Origin: Mesorhizobium waimense
GTDB taxonomy: Bacteria; Pseudomonadota; Alphaproteobacteria; Rhizobiales; Rhizobiaceae
Assembly (NCBI RefSeq): GCF_003601975.1
Contig: NZ_QZWZ01000018.1
Span: forward strand, 1 to 64,000
DNA length: 64,000 nucleotides
Direction of reading: 5' to 3'
The notes under the pieces are model-generated. The model ran no database searches. It was not told the DNA's origin and worked only from the letters and a program-made list of their open reading frames with translations. Position numbers and translations under genes: made by a program. This document shows, one piece after another, positions 26,727 through 35,568 of this stretch. Numbering within the stretch: the stretch's first letter is position 1; every line of letters starts with the position of its first letter.

Positions 26727-27413
26727 TCAGGCGCGCTCGAGAATATCCGCCTTGATGGGCTGGTCGAAGATCAGTGACCCTTCGCTGTCGCGCGCTGCTG
26801 CCGCGAGTACGGCAGTTCTGACGGCAGATTTGTTTTGCTCCACAATTTCGCGTCGCGATGGATCGACAGCTACAATGCGATCCAAAAAGCCGTCGGCGGT
26901 TGGAAAGACATCTCGACGAACGTAGTTCAACGTCGCCATCCGAGAGAGCACTCCAGACTGTATTGCCGTTTCGATCGCGCGTTGCGCCGCTAGGCGGACC
27001 ACGGTCTCGTCTTCGACCAATCGAAGGGCGGAGAAGAAGGTGCCGGTCGGCAACGGCTCGACAATGATCACGATGCCATTTGGCCTGATGATGCGCGCTG
27101 CTTCGCGAAGCGCCGTTTGCATTGCCATTTCAGGAACATGGTGAAACGCATTGATCATCGTGCAGAGGTCGAATGTCGCGGTGTCGAAAGGAAGAGCCTC
27201 CGCCACGCCTTCAACGAAATTGGCCTGCGGAACAGCGGCCATGGCAGCCCGTATGGCATCCACGCCAGGATCAATGCCGACCACCTCCGCGCCTTCGGCG
27301 GCAAGCTGCCCTGCAAAATTGCCGGCCCCGCAACCGATGTCCAGTATCCTAAGCCCGGCGATCGATGGGCGCACCGATCTGACAACGGCCAGCGGATTGT
27401 CTACAGGTTGCAC
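26727..27413 (-). CDS. class I SAM-dependent methyltransferase
   Basis: A 228-residue Methyltransf_11-like protein. Motif I is ILDIGCGAGNFAG, followed by acidic EVVGIDPG and the AFHHVPE loop. The start is a GTG. The substrate is unknown. It is followed on the same strand by nothing related; the flavin monooxygenase gene lies 70 bp upstream in the same direction, so they may share a transcript and a biosynthetic or detoxifying role, though this is only a suggestion. Confidence 0.78.
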   Translation of the reverse strand: MQPVDNPLAVVRSVRPSIAGLRILDIGCGAGNFAGQLAAEGAEVVGIDPGVDAIRAAMAAVPQANFVEGVAEALPFDTATFDLCTMINAFHHVPEMAMQTALREAARIIRPNGIVIIVEPLPTGTFFSALRLVEDETVVRLAAQRAIETAIQSGVLSRMATLNYVRRDVFPTADGFLDRIVAVDPSRREIVEQNKSAVRTAVLAAAARDSEGSLIFDQPIKADILERA

Positions 27414-27483
27414 TGCCGTCCACCTTTACCCTTGATCATAGCCAGTTCGCGGGCGCCTCGTCTGCTTCGATATCCAATCCGGC

Positions 27484-28722
27484 TCATCTCTTTGCGAGAT
27501 GGTCAACCAGACGGGCTACCTCCTCGGCAATGCCGGGTACCGTGCCCGACTTCCGCGTTGATGCGAAATCGAGGCCCGCGAAATAGATGCCGGGATCGAC
27601 GCCAATGCCATCCTCGTGCAAGGGCTGACCAGCCGCATCGAGCGCGCCCGGCAGCCCAACCCATCCGAAATCGCCAGTAAAGCCTGTAGACCAGATTACC
27701 GAAGAGATCCCGCTGGCCGCCAGGTCGATCGAGCGGATGGGTGGGCTCGGCAGTCGCGGCTCGACGGTTTCGGCCGGGTCATCCTCGGCCGGCGGCGCGT
27801 GAAGGCCAGTGCGTTCGATGTACTGGTCGACCAGGCGCTTGGCGTTTGCGGAGACCTCGTCGGCAAAGCGAATATGATCATCGAGCTCATCGCCGAAGAC
27901 GAAGCTGCCGTTGTCCATCCCCAGGAATCGACCGAGCAGCACAACGCCCTGCGCGCTGAGAGACTGCAGGCTGATGGTGTGCGTCGCGCCGAGTAGCGGG
28001 CGCGCTGGCAATTTGCCGGATGGCAGGATTAGTTCCCGGCGCGGGAGATCGAGATGACCGCTCAAGGTCAGCCAGTTGAGCATGCTGCCGCCGCGATAGT
28101 GCCGCACCCAGCGGCCATTGCGGCATGTCGCCAGAAAGACGGAGCGCCCAGCCAGCACCAGGTCTTCGGCAATCTGGCCGCCCGATTGGCCGCTGCCGAC
28201 CACCAGCACCGCACCGTCGTCAAGTGCGGCCGCACTGCGATATGCGGAGGAATCGATCTGGCGAAGTGCCGACGGCAGGTCGGCGGACCAGGGCGGGCGG
28301 ACCGGACAATTCAGATTGCCAGTCGCGATCACCACGTTGCGCGCCCGAACCGTGCCACCCGGCGTCGCTACCCGATAGTGCCCATCGCTTCTTGTCAGTT
28401 CCTGCACCGGAATCCCGGTTCTTACGGGCAATCGGTGCCGTTCGACGTAGCTCTCCAGATAGGCGACGAATTCGTGGTGTGTTATTGCACCCCAAGGATC
28501 CAGCCCGTCGTAGGAATCGCCTGGCAGGATCGAGCGTATATTGGGCGAATTCAGCCGGAACGAGTCCCATCGCTGCATCCGCCATGTCTCGCCGATGCGG
28601 CTTCGTTCAAGCACGCAATGACTGAGCCCTTGCTGTTTCAAAAAATAGCTCACGCCGAGCCCGGCCGAGCCGGCGCCGATGACAACGGAATCAAGTATTC
28701 CCCCCACCGTGCTCCCCGACAA
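27484..28722 (-). CDS. flavin-containing monooxygenase-like oxidoreductase
   Basis: About 412 residues. The N-terminal FAD-binding Rossmann motif is VVIGAGSAGLGVSYFLKQQG, a second NAD(P)-binding motif is VLVVGSGQSGGQIAED, and between them is the GETWRMQRWDSFRLNSP block typical of CzcO/FMO-like enzymes. Such enzymes oxygenate heteroatoms or carbonyl compounds using NADPH and oxygen. The apparent start is TTG at 28722. A GTG six codons later, in GGGGAGCACGGTG, has a better ribosome site. Substrate unknown. Confidence 0.78.
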   Translation of the reverse strand: MSGSTVGGILDSVVIGAGSAGLGVSYFLKQQGLSHCVLERSRIGETWRMQRWDSFRLNSPNIRSILPGDSYDGLDPWGAITHHEFVAYLESYVERHRLPVRTGIPVQELTRSDGHYRVATPGGTVRARNVVIATGNLNCPVRPPWSADLPSALRQIDSSAYRSAAALDDGAVLVVGSGQSGGQIAEDLVLAGRSVFLATCRNGRWVRHYRGGSMLNWLTLSGHLDLPRRELILPSGKLPARPLLGATHTISLQSLSAQGVVLLGRFLGMDNGSFVFGDELDDHIRFADEVSANAKRLVDQYIERTGLHAPPAEDDPAETVEPRLPSPPIRSIDLAASGISSVIWSTGFTGDFGWVGLPGALDAAGQPLHEDGIGVDPGIYFAGLDFASTRKSGTVPGIAEEVARLVDHLAKR

Positions 28723-29003
28723 AGATACGCTTTCGAGAATAATCGTGTGCCGGGAGCGGACGCGCGGGCGCTCACCCTTGCAATGCGGCGAGGCATTTCA
28801 TGCCGCCAATTCGACCGCCCCTAAATAAGGACAGCATAATGCAAAGCGCCAGTTTCCGACAGTCCCAAGGATGGAGGCCGTCCCGGCGTCGCGGACCATC
28901 TTCGGCGTGACTCTTCCATCGAAGGCTCAGCTTTGCCCATGAGTGACCCGCCGGGCTTTTGTGATGCCCCGGAACCGTCCGCCCTCTCCACGCATTTCGA
29001 TGG

Positions 29004-29828
29004 ATGGTGAGCAAGCCTATTTTCAACAATGCTGCGAGCGGGTCACCGGCAGGCTGGACAATCAAGCTTGGCGATTCCCCCGTCATTGGCACGGCGATCC
29101 ACAGCGGCTCCGACGTCGCGCGCGCCTGCCAATCGCTCATGTGCATCCCCGACCCTGACCGACAGCGGGAGGAGGATCCCTTCACCGAACACTTTATCGC
29201 CGATTTCCCGACCCAGATCATCGTCCATCGATCGCGCTTTCAAGTCGACCTGAACCGGGCGCGCGAGGCTGCGATCTACCGGTCGCCGGACCAGTCCTGG
29301 GGCCTGAACGTATGGCGAGAGCCACCGGCCGAGGAGATTGTGGACGAGTCCCTCGCCTTTCACGACGCGTTCTACGGCGAGCTCAAGCGTGTGCTTGCCG
29401 AGGTCGAGAAGCGCTACGGCAGGTTCGTCCTTGTCGACGTCCACAGCTACAACCACCGGCGCGCAGGGTCGAAAGCAGCGCCCGCGTCGCAAGATGGCGC
29501 GCCTGACATCAATATCGGCACATTTTCGATGGACCGCGCGCACTGGGCGCCGGTCGTCGACGCCTTCACGGAGGCGCTGTGCGGGCAGCGTTTCGACGGC
29601 GAACCGATCGACGTGCGCGAGAATGTGTCTTTCCAGGGCAAGGGCGAACAGACCCGTTTCGTCCATGCCAATTTCCCCGAGACCGGGTGTGCCATCGCGG
29701 TCGAGTTCAAGAAGATTTTCATGGACGAATGGAGCGGCGAGCCCGACTGGGCGGCAATTGAACGGCTGCGCGCCATGCTGGCGTCCACGGTACCCGTTCT
29801 CGAGGCTGCGCTGCGGGGCATGACATGA
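29004..29828 (+). CDS. N-formylglutamate amidohydrolase family protein
   Basis: A 274-residue N-formylglutamate amidohydrolase-fold protein. The metal-site region is GTAIHSGSD near the N-terminus and the later VDVHSYNHRR segment. This zinc enzyme fold is related to carboxypeptidases and aspartoacylases. Here it is the first gene of a three-gene operon with a DUF1704 protein (ATGA overlap) and an ATP-grasp enzyme, with no hut genes nearby. A role in histidine degradation is therefore unlikely; hydrolysis of an N-acyl or gamma-glutamyl-type product of the operon is more probable but unproven. Confidence 0.8.
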   Translation: MVSKPIFNNAASGSPAGWTIKLGDSPVIGTAIHSGSDVARACQSLMCIPDPDRQREEDPFTEHFIADFPTQIIVHRSRFQVDLNRAREAAIYRSPDQSWGLNVWREPPAEEIVDESLAFHDAFYGELKRVLAEVEKRYGRFVLVDVHSYNHRRAGSKAAPASQDGAPDINIGTFSMDRAHWAPVVDAFTEALCGQRFDGEPIDVRENVSFQGKGEQTRFVHANFPETGCAIAVEFKKIFMDEWSGEPDWAAIERLRAMLASTVPVLEAALRGMT

Positions 29829-31693
29829 AGCCGAAGCTCGTCGAGGCTGCGTCTCCGTTGGCGGAAATCGAAGCGGACCTGGACGCGCTTTTCCGAGACG
29901 GCAAGCCGATCCGCCGCGAGTTCGGCGACGGCAACCGTCTGCACATCGATCGGCCGCTGCCGTTTCTCTGCGTCCATGTCGGGTCGCAGCAGGATGCGGC
30001 GTTCCAAATTGTTTCCGCCAACGCGTCCTATCTGATCGCGGCCGATAGTGGCTTCGCCGCCGCGGTCGCGCGGCTGGTGGCGCGAAAAACGCGCGATCAT
30101 TGCGGCGCATTCCTCGTGCTCGACATCGGCGAGTTGGCCGAAGACCGGTTTCTGACGGAGGACGTACCGTTCCTGCCGCCTTTCGAAATTGCACTGGCTA
30201 GCGGCGACACCGCGGCGGAGAAGGCGGCGCTCAAGCGCTTTACCGCCGCCGCGTCCGGACGCGAAGCAAAATACCGCACGCCGCGCGTCGACGAACTCAA
30301 TCCCACGACACGCGCCGAAGCACGGCTCTCCGATGATCTCGGCGATGTGGCAGGCCTGACGGTGCGCTTCGCGCCGATCTACAGGGTGCCTGGCAGCGAG
30401 CGCGTCTATCCCGAATTGCGCGACCTTGTCGTCGCCAACATGGTGGATTCCGCGCTCCAGGCGGTCAGCGCCTTTCTGAAGGCATCAAAGCTGGAACCAC
30501 CGGCAACCCATCGTTCGCTGGGCCGGCGCGCCTACATCGACGCTGTCGTGCGCGCCGACCGGGCACTCGACAGCGTTGCGTCGACATTCGATTTCCTGCT
30601 TGCCGTCACACCGATCAACGCCGAACCGGCCTGGCGGGAATTCCAGGCGGGCGGCTTCGAGCATGTCCCTGCACTGCTATACAGGCCGCTCGAATTCGAG
30701 GTCGCCGCCCAGAAGCGCAAGCTCTATTCGGTCTCGCTCGATCACCTGGAAGATCCGCTCCTGACCACGCTGCTCTCGCAAAAGCAGCAGGAACTCGATC
30801 TCCAGCTGTCGATGCTCGCCGCTCGCGAGACGCCCCGCTTCGTCGAACTCGGACGAGCCCTCTATGGCAGCGTCGAGCCGAGCCTGGCGACGCGAGCCCG
30901 CGCCATTCTCGAGAATGCGCCGCGCGCTGCGTCGGCGGCGAGGCAGAAGGGGCTGGGCGCAGACGCCGTCGCCGCAGCCGCGCGAGACATGATCGCCGGA
31001 TACCGTGCCGCCTACCCCGATTTCGATGCTTCCGTGGAGATCCGTGGCGACCTGCCCGCCGGCCTTCTCGTCTCTCGAAACCTGTTGCTGGTTTCGCGCG
31101 ATACCAACCTTCCACCGGAGCGTCTGACCGCGCTCCTCAGTCACGAGATCGGTGTCCATCTGCTGACTTATTTCAACGGCGATGCGCAGGGCCTCGCCAT
31201 CTTCCGCAACGGGCTCGCCGGCTACGAGGGCATGCAGGAGGGACTGGCCGTGCTGGCGGAATATCTGGTCGGCGGCATGACCGCGGCGCGGCTGCGGCTG
31301 ATCGCGGCCAGAGTTATCGGGTGTCAGGCGATGCTCGCTGGGGCGACGTTCGAGGAAACCTTCCACATCCTCCACAAGGATTTCGGTCTTGATGATCGCA
31401 GCGCCTTCAACGTCGTGCTGCGTGTCTTTCGCGGCGGCGGCCTGGCAAAGGACGCCATCTATCTGCGCGGCGTAGTGCAGGTCCTCGATCATCTGAGGAA
31501 TGGCGGCAGCCTCACGCCGTTCTGGATCGGCAAGATTTCCGCCGCGCATTTCGGCGCAATCCAGGAACTCAACGCGCGCGGCCTGCTGCGCGCGCCGCGC
31601 CTCGAACCTGCATTCCTCTCTTCCGACGCGGCGCGTCCGCGGCTCAAGAAAGCGATGGCGGGGATCGATCCGATCGATATGGTTGAGACTTGA
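29825..31693 (+). CDS. DUF1704 / QEGLA-motif protein, predicted metallopeptidase
   Basis: A 622-residue protein annotated in rhizobia as flavohemoglobin expression-modulating QEGLA-motif protein. The family signature QEGLA is at 471-475. A HEIGVH motif lies at 440-445. DUF1704 is the family of animal MATCAP enzymes, which remove the C-terminal tyrosine of tubulin and bind zinc through HExxxH plus a downstream Glu; here E472 is the likely third ligand. The sequence therefore predicts a metallo-carboxypeptidase. The start overlaps the upstream stop by 4 bp and the ATP-grasp gene follows 13 bp downstream, so the three products very likely act together. Confidence 0.85.
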   Translation: MKPKLVEAASPLAEIEADLDALFRDGKPIRREFGDGNRLHIDRPLPFLCVHVGSQQDAAFQIVSANASYLIAADSGFAAAVARLVARKTRDHCGAFLVLDIGELAEDRFLTEDVPFLPPFEIALASGDTAAEKAALKRFTAAASGREAKYRTPRVDELNPTTRAEARLSDDLGDVAGLTVRFAPIYRVPGSERVYPELRDLVVANMVDSALQAVSAFLKASKLEPPATHRSLGRRAYIDAVVRADRALDSVASTFDFLLAVTPINAEPAWREFQAGGFEHVPALLYRPLEFEVAAQKRKLYSVSLDHLEDPLLTTLLSQKQQELDLQLSMLAARETPRFVELGRALYGSVEPSLATRARAILENAPRAASAARQKGLGADAVAAAARDMIAGYRAAYPDFDASVEIRGDLPAGLLVSRNLLLVSRDTNLPPERLTALLSHEIGVHLLTYFNGDAQGLAIFRNGLAGYEGMQEGLAVLAEYLVGGMTAARLRLIAARVIGCQAMLAGATFEETFHILHKDFGLDDRSAFNVVLRVFRGGGLAKDAIYLRGVVQVLDHLRNGGSLTPFWIGKISAAHFGAIQELNARGLLRAPRLEPAFLSSDAARPRLKKAMAGIDPIDMVET

Positions 31694-31706
31694 GGGAGCA
31701 TCCCCG

Positions 31707-32753
31707 ATGCGCATTGCGTTCTTCGTCAATTCGATCGAGAGCGAGACGCCAGGCTACACCACGACAACCCTGGCGCTGGCTGCAATCCAGCGCGGCCATT
31801 CTGTCGTCTATGTCGAACCCGGCGACTTCATACTGCGTCCTGACAACAGTCTGGCTGTTAATGTCGCGGTCCTGCCGGATGCTGCCTACAAGACGCCCGA
31901 CAAACTCTATGCCGCCCTGAAGGATGCCGCGAAGCAGAAAAAGACCTTCGCGATGAGCGATATCGACATCTTGTTTCTGCGCAACGACCCGTCGCTCGAC
32001 GCCACCGATCGACCATGGGCCGCCAACGCCGGCATCATGTTCGGGCGGCTCGCAGCAGAACAGGGTGTCATCGTCGTCAACGATCCGGACGGTCTGGCAC
32101 AGGCACAGAGCAAGCTCTACCTGCAGACCTTTCCCGAAGCGGTTCGGCCAGCGACCCTGATATCGCGCAGCATTGCCGAGATCCGCGCATTCATCGACAA
32201 ACACTCTAAGGGCTGCATCGTCAAACCACTGCAGGGGTCGGGTGGCAAGAATGTCTTCCATATTGCGACGCCTGCCGATTCCAACCTCAACCAGATTTTC
32301 GAGGCCGCCAGTGGTGACGGCTATCTCATCGCGCAGGCCTACATTCCAGAGGCCAAGGCTGGCGACGTGCGCCTTTTCCTGATGAACGGCCTGCCGCTGA
32401 TGCGCGACGGCAGCTACGCCGCCTTTCGCCGCGTCCCAGCCAAGGGCGACGTCCGCTCCAACATCCACGCCGCCGGAACCGCCCGCAAGGTCAAGGTGAC
32501 GGACACGATGTTGCGCATTGCCGAGATGGTACGCCCCAAACTGGTCAGCGACGGCATGTTTCTGGTTGGGCTCGACATCGTCGGCGACAAACTTCTGGAG
32601 ATCAATGTCTTTACGCCAGGCGGGCTGGCACGGCTCGCTGACATGTACAAAACCGATTTTGCCACACGCGTCATTGTCGCGCTCGAGGAGAAGGCAACGC
32701 TGCGCCGAGCCTATGGAAAGACAATGCCGAATTCGCGGCTGGCGACGCTTTGA
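31707..32753 (+). CDS. glutathione-synthase-like ATP-grasp ligase
   Basis: A 348-residue ATP-grasp protein of the GshB/RimK type. The N-terminal substrate domain starts MRIAFFVNSIESETPGYTTT. The ATP-binding loop is IVKPLQGSGGKNVF and the Mg/ATP site is LLEINVFTPGG. These enzymes join a carboxylate to an amine with ATP. It is unlikely to be the housekeeping glutathione synthetase because the operon lacks gshA-like context (gshA is at 59264) and pairs it with a predicted carboxypeptidase and an amidohydrolase. AGGGAG precedes the ATG at 31707. Substrate unknown. Confidence 0.83.
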   Translation: MRIAFFVNSIESETPGYTTTTLALAAIQRGHSVVYVEPGDFILRPDNSLAVNVAVLPDAAYKTPDKLYAALKDAAKQKKTFAMSDIDILFLRNDPSLDATDRPWAANAGIMFGRLAAEQGVIVVNDPDGLAQAQSKLYLQTFPEAVRPATLISRSIAEIRAFIDKHSKGCIVKPLQGSGGKNVFHIATPADSNLNQIFEAASGDGYLIAQAYIPEAKAGDVRLFLMNGLPLMRDGSYAAFRRVPAKGDVRSNIHAAGTARKVKVTDTMLRIAEMVRPKLVSDGMFLVGLDIVGDKLLEINVFTPGGLARLADMYKTDFATRVIVALEEKATLRRAYGKTMPNSRLATL

Positions 32754-32834
32754 GGATGCAGGCAAATCGGATAGCAATTTTCCAGCCGGTCGCCGTCCCA
32801 TCCATGCGTCCGATTGCCAGATCGCACCAAAGCT

Positions 32835-33938
32835 TTAAGGTATAAATATCAGAAATACGAAAGTAAAAAATACAACAATATGGACCATGCCGGTCAAGAA
32901 CGTGGTTCTTTCGTTGCTGAAGCTCACGTTGCATATAAAAAGCGCCAAGATCAAAAGCACTGCGTCAGCCTCTGGGAGCCCCAGGGTTAAGCCTCTTCCC
33001 GTCACCAGGCTGGCGGCTGCGACCGCTGGGATTGTCAAACCAATTGTCGCGCAGGCCGAACCCATCGCGACATTCAAGCCGCGCTGCAACTCATTGTTGA
33101 GCGAAGCACGGATCGCCGAAATGGCCTCCGGCAGCAAAACCAATCCCGCGATCATTGCCCCCACAATGCTGTCGGCCTGGGTCACCTGATAGGCAACGAG
33201 CGCATCCTCGACGCTTGCTGCGACCTGCTCGGCGAGCATGACAATTCCGATCAGCCCGATAACCAGGAGCAGAGCGCTGGCGGAGATGCCTGCGTGGGGC
33301 GCGGTTCGGACTGAAGCTTCGTGTGCCAGTCCTTCGATGAAATCGTCCCGGTGCCGGACGGTCTGTGCGAACACAAAACTTGCATAGAGCAGCACGGAAA
33401 GTACGCTCACAAAACCAAGCTGAGCTGCTGAAAATGTGCCGGGATCCGTGGTTCGCGTGTAGGTCGGCAGAATAAGCGTCATGACGGTCAGCGCGACCAG
33501 GACCGCCAGATATGCGCTGGTCCCTTGTCGAACGATTGCCTGCTTGCGATGACGCCAACCGCCAAGCGTGAGACACATGCCGACAACGCCGGTAGACGTA
33601 ATCATCACCGTCGAGAAAACGGACTCGCGCGCTAGCGTAGGGTTGTTGTCTCCATGCAGCATCATGGAAACGATGATCGACACTTCGATTGCCGTCACGG
33701 CAAAAGTCAGCACCAACGTGCCGTAGGGCTCCCCCACACGATGGGCCACTGCCTCGGCGTGGTCGAGCACCACGAAAATGGTGGTGAACATGATCGCACT
33801 CGAAAGCGCTCCGACAAATATCCTGACGCTCAGCGACCCTTCGTCTACCGACAGCCCGCTGGCTCTGACCGCGACAGCCATCGCCAGGGCGGCCAAGGGC
33901 ATCGCATAAGAAGTCACCGATCGTGCGAAACCACGCAT
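32835..33938 (-). CDS. calcium/proton antiporter, ChaA/CAX-like
   Basis: A 367-residue inner-membrane protein with about 10-11 transmembrane helices. Two CaCA-type repeats are visible, with GEPYGTLVLTFAVTAIEVSI and a later segment GAMIAGLVLLPEAISAIRAS; both hold the acidic ion-binding Glu. ChaA-type exchangers move calcium or sodium/potassium out against protons. It converges on the ATP-grasp gene and is separate from that operon. Confidence 0.85.
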   Translation of the reverse strand: MRGFARSVTSYAMPLAALAMAVAVRASGLSVDEGSLSVRIFVGALSSAIMFTTIFVVLDHAEAVAHRVGEPYGTLVLTFAVTAIEVSIIVSMMLHGDNNPTLARESVFSTVMITSTGVVGMCLTLGGWRHRKQAIVRQGTSAYLAVLVALTVMTLILPTYTRTTDPGTFSAAQLGFVSVLSVLLYASFVFAQTVRHRDDFIEGLAHEASVRTAPHAGISASALLLVIGLIGIVMLAEQVAASVEDALVAYQVTQADSIVGAMIAGLVLLPEAISAIRASLNNELQRGLNVAMGSACATIGLTIPAVAAASLVTGRGLTLGLPEADAVLLILALFICNVSFSNERTTFLTGMVHIVVFFTFVFLIFIP

Positions 33939-34098
33939 TCAAGCCCCTATACGTTTGTGCGAACCTTGCGGAAAAGCCTGTGTGGAGCATCCTGGCCAAT
34001 ATCGTCGTGAAGCCGACATTGCCCCATCGGCCGGCGTTCCAATCCTCACAAACAACGTCACCAGCGGCTCCAGAAGATGCCGCGGGATCGCGGTGATC

Positions 34099-34320
34099 CT
34101 AGCCGGGCGAGTTCGCCTTGACGACTTTCTGACATGCAGGCGTCAGCTCGCTGAGATGGTCGGACAGGCATTTGACGACGCGGCCGCCGCCCGGTTCTAC
34201 GCCTTTGCAGAACTTCTCGAAATCCGCCTGGCAGGCCTCACGCTCGGCCGCTGTCTGCGCCAGCGCCGTGTTGGCTGCAAGTTGAGTTGCCAAGAAAAGC
34301 ACGCTGAAAGCAATCCGCAT
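34099..34320 (-). CDS. small secreted cysteine-rich repeat protein
   Basis: A 73-residue protein. The signal peptide (about 1-22, ending ANTALAQ) is followed by a Cys-rich domain: EACQADFEKFCKGVEPGGG, VKCLSDHL and TPACQKVV. The spacing resembles the Cys-rich GLG1-type repeat found in small alphaproteobacterial periplasmic proteins. The start is ATG 34320. It is divergent from the RND genes across 81 bp. Function unknown. Confidence 0.7.
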   Translation of the reverse strand: MRIAFSVLFLATQLAANTALAQTAAEREACQADFEKFCKGVEPGGGRVVKCLSDHLSELTPACQKVVKANSPG

Positions 34321-34401
34321 GACAAATCCCTCCAAATTAGGTAAGTTCAACTCACTTTCATAACGATGCGATATATACTGAGAAGTTTGCGGAGGGGCAA
34401 A

Positions 34402-35568
34402 ATGCTTTTCGTATCGCTTAGAATCGCGCCAACGGCAGGTTTGTTTGCCGTTGTTGCGCTGATGTCCGCGTGCAGTCAGGAAAACGCCTACGTACCGCCG
34501 CCTCCGCCCAAGATAGACGTGGCGCTTCCGGTCAAGCAGACCGTGACCCCCTATCTCGAGGCCACAGGCAGCGCCGCGGCGGTGAACACGACGCCACTGG
34601 TTGCGCGCGTCTCGGGCTTCATCCAGGAAATCGACTACAAGGACGGCGACGCGGTCAAGGCCGGCACAAGGCTGTTCCTGATCGAGCCCGATACCTACCA
34701 GCTGGCGCTCGAGCAAGCTCAGGCCGGGCAGGGTTCAGCCGATGCCGCCGCCAAGCAGTCCGGCGCCGACCTCAAGCGCCAGCAGGAGCTGCTGTCCCAG
34801 AAGTTCATTTCGCAATCGACCGCCGACCAGGCCGCCGCGGCGGCGGACGTCGACATTGCCAAGCAGAAGCAGAGCGCGGTCGACGTCAAGCAGGCTCAAC
34901 TGAATCTCAGCTACACCGAGGTCAAGGCACCGTTCGCGGGCATCGTCACCTCCCGCCAAGTGTCGACGGGGCAGCTCGTCGGCGCCAGCAGCGCCACCAC
35001 GCTCGCGACCATCGTTCAGCTCGCCCCCATCTATGTCAACTTCAACATCTCGGAGCAGGACGTGCTGCGCATTCGCGCCGCCATGGCAAAGCGGGGGATA
35101 ACCTCCCAGGACCTCAAGAAAATACCGGTCGAGGTCGGCTTGCAGAACGAGACGGGTTATCCCCATCAGGGAACGCTGGACTACGCCGCGCCGGAGGTTA
35201 CCGCCGCCACCGGCACACTCGCGGTCCGCGCTGTGCTGCCCAATGACGACCGGGTGCTGCTGCCGGGCTATTTCGTGCGTGTGCGCGTGCCGCTGGGCGA
35301 GGAGCCGGACATGCTGCTCGTTCCCGATCGGGCGATCGGCAGCGACCAGAGAGGTCGCTACGTGCTCGTCGCTGGAAAGGACAACGTCGTCGAAGAGCGC
35401 CCGGTTGAGATCGGCCAGATCGTCGGAGCGTTGCGTGTGATCTCCAAAGGGATCGCGGCGGAAGACCGTGTTCTCGTCTCCGGCCTGCTGACGGCCGTGC
35501 CCGGCCAGAAGATCGAACCGCAGGTGAAGACACTGGAAGCGGTCGCCACTGACGGCGCCGCGCAATGA
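34402..35568 (+). CDS. RND efflux periplasmic adaptor lipoprotein
   Basis: A 388-residue membrane-fusion protein. The start is ATG 34402 after GGAGGGGC. A lipoprotein signal with lipobox LMSAC puts the lipidated Cys at about residue 24. A split lipoyl/barrel-sandwich domain flanks an alpha-helical hairpin (about 85-165), then beta-barrel and membrane-proximal domains. It links the inner-membrane RND pump to an outer-membrane channel. Its stop overlaps the start of the pump gene by 4 bp. No TolC-type gene and no TetR regulator is adjacent. Confidence 0.92.
   Translation: MLFVSLRIAPTAGLFAVVALMSACSQENAYVPPPPPKIDVALPVKQTVTPYLEATGSAAAVNTTPLVARVSGFIQEIDYKDGDAVKAGTRLFLIEPDTYQLALEQAQAGQGSADAAAKQSGADLKRQQELLSQKFISQSTADQAAAAADVDIAKQKQSAVDVKQAQLNLSYTEVKAPFAGIVTSRQVSTGQLVGASSATTLATIVQLAPIYVNFNISEQDVLRIRAAMAKRGITSQDLKKIPVEVGLQNETGYPHQGTLDYAAPEVTAATGTLAVRAVLPNDDRVLLPGYFVRVRVPLGEEPDMLLVPDRAIGSDQRGRYVLVAGKDNVVEERPVEIGQIVGALRVISKGIAAEDRVLVSGLLTAVPGQKIEPQVKTLEAVATDGAAQ

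Noticed and set aside
29004..29828. HutG-type N-formylglutamate deformylase of histidine degradation
   Set aside because: No hut genes are near and the gene is translationally coupled to a DUF1704 protein instead.
31707..32753. housekeeping glutathione synthetase gshB
   Set aside because: The ATP-grasp fold fits, but the operon context and the N-terminal sequence differ from gshB, and gshA lies far away at 59264.
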